Assembly (NCBI RefSeq): GCF_016859125.1 | Contig: NZ_CP069338.1 | Span: 7,503,501 to 7,567,500 of the forward strand | Source of the DNA: Archangium violaceum | Lineage (GTDB): Bacteria; Myxococcota; Myxococcia; Myxococcales; Myxococcaceae | Direction: 5' to 3' | Length of the DNA: 64,000 nucleotides | Part shown: one piece after another, positions 52,477 through 59,964 of the stretch | Position numbering within the stretch: the first letter of the stretch is position 1 | How the letters are laid out: each line of letters opens with the position of its first letter | Notes under the pieces: model-generated | Databases searched by the model: none | Told to the model about the DNA's origin: nothing | Seen by the model: the letters and a program-made list of their open reading frames with translations, nothing else | Program-made: the position numbers and the translations under genes

Positions 52477-52875
52477 TCAGGTCATGCGCGGCCGCCGGAC
52501 CAGCCGGAGTAGGAGCAGGAGGTGCTCGTACGGGCTCGGGGTCAGCTTCGAGTACAGATCGCGCACCATGAGGCGCGGGTCGGCCTCCGTGGGCAAGAGA
52601 CCGCCGGGCAGCGCCTCGAGGGTCTCGTCGGTCACGCGGTTGCGGAAGGTGGGGAGCGGCCCCAGGTGCCAGAAGTCCTTCGAGAACAGCCGCTCGCGCA
52701 GCGCCGGCTCCTGCACGAGCGGCTGCACCGCGTACGTGTCCCAGAACATGTCCGCGAAGGTGCAGTCCGTGAGCATCGCCCACGTGCGGCCGTCCCTCTC
52801 GACGTACCAGCCGAGGTCCCGTCCGCCGTTGCTCTCGAAGCTCCGCAGGCGTCGCTCGCGCTCGTCGACCGTCAC
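52477..52875 (-). CDS. Unknown protein next to the SitI6-like gene
   Basis: 132 residues from a GTG at 52875 with the strong site GGAGGAAGAGAC directly before it; an ATG at 53010 that overlaps the previous stop is the alternative but has no ribosome site. Soluble, no signal peptide: DLGWYVERDGRTWAMLTDCT, FWDTYAVQPL, SKDFWHLGPLPTFRNRVTDE. It follows the immunity-like gene by about 130 nt and may belong to the same transcript. Family not recognised. Confidence 0.65.
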   Translation of the reverse strand: MTVDERERRLRSFESNGGRDLGWYVERDGRTWAMLTDCTFADMFWDTYAVQPLVQEPALRERLFSKDFWHLGPLPTFRNRVTDETLEALPGGLLPTEADPRLMVRDLYSKLTPSPYEHLLLLLRLVRRPRMT

Positions 52876-53006
52876 GTCTCTTCCTCCGCCGCTCGTGCTG
52901 CGCATCCGTCCCACGCGGGGCGTGATGGGAGCGTGACGGGCCACCGACAGGGGCCCGCCGCGGTCCCACACCCGGACAGGAACGAAGACGAGCAGGGTGG
53001 CGAGCG

Positions 53007-53741
53007 TCATGATTGTGACGCTCGTGACGCTGCCACTTCCACGGGCTGGAAGACAACGCCATCCAATCCTAAGCGCTGGCAGGCCTCCACGAAGCGTCCG
53101 GTGCAGATGTTGACGTTGCAGTAGTCCTCCAGCCGGAACAAGTCGAGGTGCTCGGGAAGGGTGGAGGCGTCCAATATCAGGACATCCGGAAGGGGGTGCA
53201 TCAGGCGACCACAACGGGGACAGGGGGGTTGAGGATTGGGGGGAAGGCAGTCGGGGTGCAGGCGGCCCGCGGGTAGGAGCTCCAGCTCGAGCAACTCAGG
53301 CGAGTGACGTTGGCGGAAGCGCAGGGCGGTTGGGCAGCCCTTGAGTCCTCTGAGCCCCACGGCTTGGAGCTTGTTCAAGGCCTCACGCTGAATCAGCAGC
53401 ACCTCGGCGAAGTCCATGAACAATTGCCCGAAGCGGCCCTGGGCCTTGCCCTCGAGCGGTCCGAATCCCGCTCCTGGCTCTAACTGCGCACCCGGGGGCA
53501 GGTGGGGACGTACCAGCTCGCATAGTCGTTCATACTCCTCAATGGGTTCGGCCCGGGAGGTCTCGAAGTCGGCCAGAGCGGTTATCGGCGTCAAATCAAC
53601 CGAAGGGTATGCGTTGGCGCCGCCGCTCCATGCGTCCTGACATAAGGGGCAGTAGAGGCCTGGCAGCTTCCATCGATGCGAGGCGTCAACAGAGCCCGTG
53701 TAACCCGCGGACCTGTCTTCCTGGATGCGGAAATAGTTCAT
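53007..53741 (-). CDS. SitI6-type double-CXXCG immunity protein
   Basis: 244 residues, cytoplasmic. Two zinc-knuckle-like motifs define the family: LYCPLCQDAW near residue 30 and PCPRCGRLMHPL near 180, with YCNVNICTGRFVEACQRLGL close to the end. In Myxococcus such SitI proteins protect against the cognate SitA lipoprotein toxin, which kin cells exchange through TraA/TraB outer-membrane fusion. Here the gene lies 25 nt after a broken sitA6-like gene, in the expected order. Intact frame. Confidence 0.82.
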   Translation of the reverse strand: MNYFRIQEDRSAGYTGSVDASHRWKLPGLYCPLCQDAWSGGANAYPSVDLTPITALADFETSRAEPIEEYERLCELVRPHLPPGAQLEPGAGFGPLEGKAQGRFGQLFMDFAEVLLIQREALNKLQAVGLRGLKGCPTALRFRQRHSPELLELELLPAGRLHPDCLPPNPQPPCPRCGRLMHPLPDVLILDASTLPEHLDLFRLEDYCNVNICTGRFVEACQRLGLDGVVFQPVEVAASRASQS

Positions 53742-53766
53742 GAGCGGGAGCTCTTCGTCTTCTTTC

Positions 53767-54230
53767 TTAATCGCAATAGTAGGGTCGGTCGTGCGTCTTC
53801 CAGTTGTGCCAGGGGATCTCGAAGACGGGATCCGCGTAGATGGGCGCCGCCACGGGGTGCCCCCACCAGCGGTTGGGTGTGTCCTCGCGGGGAGCGCAGC
53901 TCCGTCGAGACGTTGGAGTCTGTTGGAGGGCGCAGCCGCGGCACTGGCTGGAACACCATGGGAGGGCGGGCCACCGGGAGGTTTCCCCTCGCAAGGAGGA
54001 GATGGGCCTTCTCCTCCTCCACTTCCGCTACGTCCTGGCAACGCCAGATGGCGCAACGCTCATCATCTACATAGCGGGACCACGCAGGGCGGGTCCGCGT
54101 GAGCCTCCTCCCAAGAGGAGGAGACGGTCTCGATGATCTCGTCCTCCTGCATGGCGGGTGCTGAGATCGCGCAGGCGGTCAGCAGCAGGACCAGGAGCAC
54201 GAGGCCCTTTTCGAGGAGCGAGGGGCGCAT
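53767..54230 (-). pseudogene. Frameshifted SitA6-type (TIGR02269-like) lipoprotein toxin gene
   Basis: Starts at 54230 with a lipoprotein signal (GLVLLVLLLTACAISAP), continues WEEAHADPPCVVPLC and hits a stop at 54063. One frame over it continues VDDERCAIWRCQDVAEVEEE and ARGNLPVARPP. A second frame change between about 53890 and 53950 leads to NRWWGHPVAAPIYADPVFEI and the end KTHDRPYYCD. All three parts together have the layout of SitA6 toxins. Two lesions make production of a full toxin impossible unless they are sequencing errors. Confidence 0.75.
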
Positions 54231-54449
54231 GGGGTCCAGCTTATTCCCGTGCGGCGGCCCGATCCATCTCCGCAGTGTGAAGGCCAGGAGCCGGGAGACG
54301 GCCGATACGGCCCCGCGCAAGGCGACTGGGGACGAGTAACAGCCTGTCCACAGCACAGGCGGTGCCCGACCCAAGTGAACGCAGTCAGGGCATCAACCCG
54401 ATGGGGAAGCCGCCACCGTGCTCAACCCCATGGATGTCCTGGAGGGCGC

Positions 54450-55136
54450 TCAATGCGCTCGCCGTGCTTCCTCTTCCCCCACCAACGCGCTACGGAGAAC
54501 GAACTCTGCGACCCAGCGGCGCGCCCTGTTGTCATAAGCGCCCCGTGCGTGGAGTTGATCCTGTAGGACAAGCGCAAACACATAGCTGGCCGCATCAAGA
54601 GAGCGAGGCGGCCTCTCGAAATCTACGTCTGTCGGCAAATCGACCTCTTTCGACAGAGGACAGCGCGACACCACGGTCTCCACCGTCGTGAGCGGCGCTG
54701 CCAGACAGTCCTCCGGCACGAAGGCACGAACCGCCTCGCGAAGGCGGCGGAAGCGGTCGTCCCCACGCAGCGGTGCGGCTTCCGCCGCCCCCTGACGAAG
54801 CTCTGGCGGCAGCACCTCCACGCACGCAGTCGCAAGCCCGGCGAGCAGCATCCGGCTTCGCTGACGGGCCGATTGGAAGCGCGTCGCCTCGCGGACAACA
54901 CGGTCCATATCCGCGTGACAGCGCGCGCGAGCCTCCTCGGATGCGAGTCCGACCGCACCCATGGCCGGAGGTGGTCCCCCCGCATCGAATGGAGCGAGAA
55001 CGGGGCGCACCAGCTCGGCGCTGGAGTCAGCAGCGGTGGTGTTCACCGAAGGCGTAGGAGGAGTCGGCTGCCGCGCCTCACAGGCCAGCCACACCAACAT
55101 CCCCAGAGCAAGCCAGTGCCAGGAGTGGGTCCTCAT
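54450..55136 (-). CDS. Lipoprotein behind a caspase-like gene
   Basis: 228 residues, lipobox LALGMLVWLACEA, a Pro/Thr-rich spacer, then a helical domain with five spaced cysteines (ARCHADMD, TACVEVLP, DCLAAPLT, SRCPLSKE). A helical C-terminus (SYVFALVLQDQLHARGAYDN) follows. Exported and lipidated. It overlaps the preceding caspase-like gene by 4 nt (ATGA), so the two are made together. Family unknown; it could be a partner or inhibitor of that protein. Confidence 0.7.
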   Translation of the reverse strand: MRTHSWHWLALGMLVWLACEARQPTPPTPSVNTTAADSSAELVRPVLAPFDAGGPPPAMGAVGLASEEARARCHADMDRVVREATRFQSARQRSRMLLAGLATACVEVLPPELRQGAAEAAPLRGDDRFRRLREAVRAFVPEDCLAAPLTTVETVVSRCPLSKEVDLPTDVDFERPPRSLDAASYVFALVLQDQLHARGAYDNRARRWVAEFVLRSALVGEEEARRAH

Positions 55137-56362
55137 ATCCAGTTCTCCGGGATGCGCGAGCGCTGGAGGTCTCGCAATCCTTCGGTGAGCAGGGGCAACA
55201 ATCGCTGGGCCTCCTCGGGGCGGGGATTGTGGCGGGAGAGCTCGGCTTCGAAGGATTGGATGAGGGCCAGCGCCTCCTTACGTCCAAGCCGGGAGAAGTC
55301 GGGGGCGCTCAGGCCCAGCGCCTCGAATCCCCTCCGAATGCTGGACCGGTACGTCTCCTGAAAGCGAACGGCGACCTTCCCGTAGAAGAGAAGCCGGAGG
55401 GTCTGATCCCTCGCCCGCTCCAGCGCAGGACGGTCAGAAGCGGGGACATCCGGCTGTCCCAGCAGCTCCTGCAGGGTGTTGTAGTAGTCCCGCAGCGGAC
55501 CATGCTGGGAATCTCGCACCTCCTCGTCACCTCGAAAACAGCGCTCGAACGTGGCGCGACCGGCGGCGTAGCGGGCATCCTGGTTGGATATACTCATGCT
55601 CCCCATAGAGGCCTGATAACCATCCCGGCGCGACCAGACCGCGAGGGCATCACCCTTGCGCAGACCTCTAGCGAGGCTGGGCCCGAGCGCATCCACATCA
55701 CCGCGTGTTGCCACCTCCCACCGGGCAAGGTGGACGGTTGCTCCAGTGAAGCTACCGGGAGCACTGCCGTTGTATGCCCACATCGTCTTGAGATTGGGAA
55801 AGAGAGCGCGCCACTCATTCATGGTGGCTTCGCCTCCGTTGTAACAAGCAGCAATGCACAGATCCTCAACCCGAGCTGCTGCGGCAGGCATTGCCGCCAC
55901 GAGCCGGGCAATGCTGTCACGTTCGATATTCCCGTTCTTGAAGCTTCCCTCCTCATTCTCGCCCCAAAGGCTGAAGCCAGCACTGTGACCAGAAAGGACG
56001 AGACGTGAGGGGATGACACCACCCTTCTCCGCCCGGGCCCACACCTGCGCCAATTGCGCGAGCTCGTCACGTGCATCCTCGCCGCCACTGGCGATGGCAG
56101 CCGCTACCTGCTGGCTCTGTGCGAGCGGCAGCCCCAAGGTCGCCACGAAGGCCTGGATACCGGCATCCATCCGCAAGTCGTAGACCTGTATCCCGCCATC
56201 CGGGCGCGGGGCTCGCACCTGATCGTTCTGGAGGGTGTCCTGAATGGTGGTGACCCGGGCAGTGGGGTTGGACTTCTGGATTGCATCGGCCTCGGCCCGG
56301 GTGTGTGGATTCATTCCGAGCACGAGGGTGTCATCGTTCCGTCTTGGACCTACGCTGGTCAT
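55133..56362 (-). CDS. Caspase-like (clan CD-type) protein, unknown role
   Basis: 409 residues, start at 56362 behind AGGAGATACGAAC, no signal peptide. A histidine block RLVLSGHSAGFSLWG (near 150) and a cysteine block VEDLCIAACYNGGEATMN (near 200) have the spacing and look of a His-Cys dyad as in clan CD peptidases; KTMWAYNGSAPGS follows. The C-terminal 130 residues are helical (DQTLRLLFYGKVAVRFQETY). Coupled by ATGA to a lipoprotein gene. The protease assignment rests on these two motifs alone. Confidence 0.6.
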   Translation of the reverse strand: MTSVGPRRNDDTLVLGMNPHTRAEADAIQKSNPTARVTTIQDTLQNDQVRAPRPDGGIQVYDLRMDAGIQAFVATLGLPLAQSQQVAAAIASGGEDARDELAQLAQVWARAEKGGVIPSRLVLSGHSAGFSLWGENEEGSFKNGNIERDSIARLVAAMPAAAARVEDLCIAACYNGGEATMNEWRALFPNLKTMWAYNGSAPGSFTGATVHLARWEVATRGDVDALGPSLARGLRKGDALAVWSRRDGYQASMGSMSISNQDARYAAGRATFERCFRGDEEVRDSQHGPLRDYYNTLQELLGQPDVPASDRPALERARDQTLRLLFYGKVAVRFQETYRSSIRRGFEALGLSAPDFSRLGRKEALALIQSFEAELSRHNPRPEEAQRLLPLLTEGLRDLQRSRIPENWI

Positions 56363-56450
56363 GTTCGTATCTCCTGCCGCAACGGATGTCCGGTAGGTTC
56401 GCGTGCGGCGAGGGCGGACGGGGCAAGTCGCGAGCCAGCGTGGCACTCCG

Positions 56451-56620
56451 TCAGTTCAGGCTCTTGCGCACCATGGAGAGCTCGCGAAGCGTCCCGAAAT
56501 GAGCTGGGCGTCCGAGGAGCGAGACAATCCTGCCTCCACCGGTGAAGCCCTTCGCCTGGGGCGGGTCCACCTCGTCACAGGGGCCCGACTCCAGCCCGGT
56601 GCGCCGGAAATACAAGGGCC
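56451..56620 (-). pseudogene. Possible 3' remnant of an unknown gene
   Basis: The minus strand reads RRTGLESGPCDEVDPPQAKG, then FTGGGRIVSLLGRPAHFGTL and RELSMVRKSLN before a stop at 56451. No start is found upstream. It looks like a natural C-terminus (charged helix then stop). The rest of the 424-nt gap holds nothing recognisable. Confidence 0.3.
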
Positions 56621-56786
56621 GCCCCCTCCCCGGGCTGCGGAGGACGGGAGGCGCATTGGCTGAGCCCGCTCACGCGACAACTACCTTGACGCTCACCGCG
56701 TCTTCCCCCCTGAAGCTGGGGCGCCCATCTATCAGAGCGGCGAGCCTTCCGGGTCCTCCGGCTGTCTTCTAGCACCAATGCCCTAC

Positions 56787-57575
56787 TCACATCCCCTGCT
56801 CCCGCTCCCACTTCTCGAGCCTCTCGACGATGGAGATGGGATGGATGGCGCGGTGGTGGATGTTCTCGTGGAAGACCGCGAGGTGGTACTCCCCGGCAAT
56901 CGAGATGAAGGCATGCGTCGGTGGCGCGATCTGCTTCGCCAGCCAGTCCTCTGCTTCCTCATGAGAGACAAAGGAGGCCACGGTGGCAGGAGGCCCCTCC
57001 TCCATCAATTGCCGGATGAGCATCTCCAAGGTGAACTGCGGCCGGAGCCCCCGGCGGTTCAGCTCGCGGAAATAGTAGAACTGATAGTATTCACCCGCGA
57101 CCAACACCTGTCCTTGAGCCGGCGGCTCGGGCTGATTGTCGAGCCAGGCCTCCGCCTCCTCGCGCGTCCTGAACGATGCGACGATGTGCGGCGGTCTGGC
57201 GGCGAGAGCATCGCGGCGAAACGCCTCGAACGCCGTGTGCTGGCCGGTCGAGGCGATGAAGTGGAGTGCGTCGATGAGGACCGACGCCAGTTCCTTCTCC
57301 TCCGGTGAGTGGAGCTCCCCTCGAATCCGGGCCATGAGCCCCGCCGCTTCACCCAGGAGCGTCTTGATGGAAGTTTCCCCCTCAGAGGGGGAGAGAGGGG
57401 AGTCGGGGCTCCGGCGATAATCCTCGAAGCGGTAGTCCTGACCCAACTCGGAGATGAATAGTACGGCATCTCTCGCCGCCAGGAGCAGTTCTCTCTCCTC
57501 GGGAGAGGTCTGCTCCGTCAGGTACCTTCCGATGAGCCGTGGAGCCTCGAAGTTGAGAATCTCCCCTATCTTCAT
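56787..57575 (-). CDS. Unknown soluble protein with an internal domain duplication
   Basis: 262 residues, cytoplasmic. The N-terminal 120 residues are helical. Then two copies of a 50-residue alpha/beta unit follow: HIVASFRTREEAEAWLDNQP with VLVAGEYYQFYYFREL, and ATVASFVSHEEAEDWLAKQI with ISIAGEYHLAVFHENI. The helical part is itself weakly duplicated (LLLAARDAVLFISELGQ; LASVLIDALHFIASTGQ). The start overlaps the upstream lipoprotein stop (ATGA). No family recognised. Confidence 0.7.
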   Translation of the reverse strand: MKIGEILNFEAPRLIGRYLTEQTSPEERELLLAARDAVLFISELGQDYRFEDYRRSPDSPLSPSEGETSIKTLLGEAAGLMARIRGELHSPEEKELASVLIDALHFIASTGQHTAFEAFRRDALAARPPHIVASFRTREEAEAWLDNQPEPPAQGQVLVAGEYYQFYYFRELNRRGLRPQFTLEMLIRQLMEEGPPATVASFVSHEEAEDWLAKQIAPPTHAFISIAGEYHLAVFHENIHHRAIHPISIVERLEKWEREQGM

Positions 57576-58180
57576 TGTGGTACCTCGGCGAAGAGCAAGG
57601 CGGGAGCGAGCAGCAGAATGCCTCCACTACAGGCGGCAACATAGAAAACCACCCCCGCAATGACGACAACGGCTCCGAGCGCAAGCTCATCCTGGTGGCG
57701 CTTGAGCCAATCGACGGCGGTGTCGATGGCCTCGAACTTCACAGGCTCACGGCCCGCCTCGCCCAGGCAGTTGGCAAGTTGCCTCATGCAAGCGGTCCTG
57801 CAGTAGCTCCATTTCCCAGTCCGCCAGGGACCGTATTGCCTCGTATCGTATATGTATTTGTCGACCTGATGGATTCTCGTGCTGGCCTGGCACTCCGGAA
57901 CACAAATATCATATTGACGTTCGCATTCCGCCGCATCGAGTGAGACCCGGACGATGCGACCCTCGTCGGTCCGGACGCTCGCCAGGTTCCGGTACTCCGT
58001 CGGGTCGAAGTCCTTGGCGGGTTTCCAGGCATAGGTCGCCTGCCCATCTGCCGTATTCTTGATGACGAGCACGTACCTGGACAGGTCCCGCGGCCCGGAT
58101 GAGCCCGCGACCATCGGCCGGGTGGCGCTACATGAGCCAAGGAGAAGGCATAAGCTCAACGCCATGAGCTTCCGCACCAT
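57572..58180 (-). CDS. Lipoprotein with Cys cluster and C-terminal membrane helix
   Basis: 202 residues, lipobox MALSLCLLLGSCSATR. The middle holds six cysteines in a pattern C-x6-C-x3-C and C-x3-C-x6-C (AECERQYDICVPECQA; YCRTACMRQLANCLG), likely disulphides. A C-terminal hydrophobic segment LALGAVVVIAGVVFYVAACS and a second one after it could cross the membrane. Coupled to the domain-duplication protein. Function unknown. Confidence 0.7.
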   Translation of the reverse strand: MVRKLMALSLCLLLGSCSATRPMVAGSSGPRDLSRYVLVIKNTADGQATYAWKPAKDFDPTEYRNLASVRTDEGRIVRVSLDAAECERQYDICVPECQASTRIHQVDKYIYDTRQYGPWRTGKWSYCRTACMRQLANCLGEAGREPVKFEAIDTAVDWLKRHQDELALGAVVVIAGVVFYVAACSGGILLLAPALLFAEVPQ

Positions 58181-58229
58181 CGTTCTGATGCTCCTATAGA
58201 AGTACCTGTGTTCCTGTGGGGCCATTGCT

Positions 58230-58250
58230 CGAATTCTTTGACACCCTCTC
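58230..58250. repeat. Solo right end of the repeat family
   Basis: CGAATTCTTTGACACCCTCT resembles the right terminal repeat CGAATCCTCTGACACC of the full elements, with two to three changes; it lies about 90 nt before copy A. Confidence 0.5.
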
Positions 58251-58340
58251 GGGGGGAATGGGTGCCTCTGCCGCGCGTCATGCTCCACCTCTTCCCTCCT
58301 TCAAGTCCACCAACGCCGCACCCGCCACCTTCCGGGCGAA

Positions 58341-58468
58341 GGTGTCAGGGGATTCGATTCGGAGCCTGCCCCTTTTCTGAGGAGGGCTTCACCGGCAACG
58401 AGCTGGCCGTGCCCCGGTTCACGGAGGCGGTCTGTGGCGGCGATGCGCTGTACGAATCCTCTGACACC
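58341..58468. repeat. Inverted-end repeat element, copy A
   Basis: 128 nt bounded by GGTGTCAGGGGATTCG and its inverse CGAATCCTCTGACACC (15 of 16 positions). The interior is about 80% alike to copy B at 59549-59674 (shared blocks GGGCTTCACCGGC, CGGTTCACGGAGGCGGTCTG, GGCGATGCGC). No open frame of note. It fills the gap between the Cys-cluster lipoprotein gene and the end of the next gene. Confidence 0.8.
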
Positions 58469-58586
58469 CTCTGCGAGACACAGGGGCTCTGGCTCCTTCT
58501 GCGGACACCTGCGGGGCCGCAGCTCCCATGGGAGGGCGGACTGGTCAGGCGTATGCTCCAGGGATTTGGTGCTTGCTGGCGAGTCA

Positions 58587-59348
58587 TCAGGGCAGAATCG
58601 AGCGCGGCTGTGGGTCTGGCTTTTTGACGGGCATGTAGCATTTGCCCTGATGCTCGGCCGTGCTGCGAGGGCAGGGCGCGTCAAGCTTGTGCTGGGTCCA
58701 ACAGCCGCCTCGAATCTCTGTCTCGGTTACGGGGATGCAGGGAGGTCGCTTCTGTTCTTTGAAGGGCCCCTCCGGCATGGGGTATCCGATGATGCTGGGG
58801 AATGAGGTGTCTTGCGTATCGGTGAATGCGATGGGCTCATCGAGCGCGGCTTGAGCGACCCCTCCGGACACCTGTCGCGGCTCCGCATCCCCGGTAGGGC
58901 GGGGCCAGAGGAGGAGGGCGAAGCCCGCGAGGGCCACTCCGGCCCCTACGAGTCCCCAGTGCATCACCCGTTGGCGGAAGCGCGAGGGGGAGGGCTTTCG
59001 CGTGAAGTGGGCTCGCGCGTCCTCACGGTCATCAATGAGAGTCATGGCACCCGAGAGCCGGATGAGCATCAACGTCAATCCGTGGAGGACCGAGGACTGC
59101 GATGGAGGCGCCTTCCCGACTTCCAGTACGAGGGCGGTCGGCGAGGTGAAGCACTGGGCTCGTATGCTCCAGGGAATGTGCGTGCTCCAGTCCTCGCCCT
59201 TTCCTGGCATCACGAGCAGCGCCGAGGCTCCCGTCTCGATGTTGTGTGCCGCATAGAGGCGTCCCTCATCCGAGGGGATACCCTGGTATCGCTCGCCAAT
59301 GAGGTACTGGCCGATACGCCCGCCCTTCCACTCAGGGGTGTCGCTCAT
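58587..59348 (-). CDS. Membrane protein with Cys-rich outer tail
   Basis: 253 residues, ATG at 59348. The first 130 residues are cytoplasmic and beta-rich (IGQYLIGERYQGIPSDEGRL, THIPWSIRAQCFTSPTALVL). One membrane helix follows (HWGLVGAGVALAGFALLLW), then an outside tail with four cysteines (CIPVTETEIRGGCWTQ, DAPCPRSTAEHQGKCYMPV). This tail matches the end of many myxobacterial serine/threonine kinases, but no kinase domain is present. Flanked on both sides by repeat elements A and B. Confidence 0.7.
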   Translation of the reverse strand: MSDTPEWKGGRIGQYLIGERYQGIPSDEGRLYAAHNIETGASALLVMPGKGEDWSTHIPWSIRAQCFTSPTALVLEVGKAPPSQSSVLHGLTLMLIRLSGAMTLIDDREDARAHFTRKPSPSRFRQRVMHWGLVGAGVALAGFALLLWPRPTGDAEPRQVSGGVAQAALDEPIAFTDTQDTSFPSIIGYPMPEGPFKEQKRPPCIPVTETEIRGGCWTQHKLDAPCPRSTAEHQGKCYMPVKKPDPQPRSILP

Positions 59349-59548
59349 GTTCGTGCCTCCCAATGCTCGTGCTTTCTCCTACCTTGAATGTCGGGTCACT
59401 GTACAGACGGGATAGGTGAGGGCAGCGGGTCCCGGAGACGGTGTCAAGGCCATGAAACGGCTCGGTGGGTGATGTCCGACCGACTACCGATTCGCCTAGA
59501 CGAGGCATCACGGAAGTCGAGGTGTCCCATGCGGAGGTGTCGGCGGAG

Positions 59549-59674
59549 GTGTCAGAGGATTCGAGTCGGAACCTGCCCCTTTTCGAGGCGGGCTTCACCG
59601 GCACGAGCTACCCGTGGCTCCGGTTCACGGAGGCGGTCTGCGGTGGCGATGCGCCGTACGAATCCTCTGACACC
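59549..59674. repeat. Inverted-end repeat element, copy B
   Basis: 126 nt bounded by GGTGTCAGAGGATTCG and its exact inverse CGAATCCTCTGACACC (16 of 16). Preceded by two further AGGTGTC words at 59521 and 59536. It lies in the 616-nt gap before the SEFIR gene's end; apart from this and the hairpin at 59866, the gap holds no supported gene. Confidence 0.85.
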
Positions 59675-59865
59675 CTCTGCGGGAGGCTGCGGATCAGTGG
59701 AGGTAGGGGGGGATTTCTCGGCGCGCTTCCGCGCTTTTCCTTCCCGCAGTGTGTCGCGCCAGTCGTGCTGCTCGAACTCTTGGGCACCTTCGTGATGCCT
59801 CCAGGCTCAAGCGGCGCCAAGTCCGGCGTGATACAGGGCAGGGAGAGAGGCAGCGCGAAACGGTA

Positions 59866-59890
59866 CTCAGGCTGATTCGGCTAGCCTGAG
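59866..59890. terminator. Hairpin beyond the SEFIR gene
   Basis: CTCAGGCT (59866-59873) pairs with AGCCTGAG (59883-59890) around a 9-nt loop, 75 nt beyond the SEFIR stop. Possible transcription end of the defence operon. Confidence 0.4.
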
Positions 59891-59964
59891 CGCGCACGCC
59901 TCACCGTCAGCAACGTGGGCCCTTCAAATCAGGCAGGTGCGACAAAGGACTTCGCGAAAAAGCC

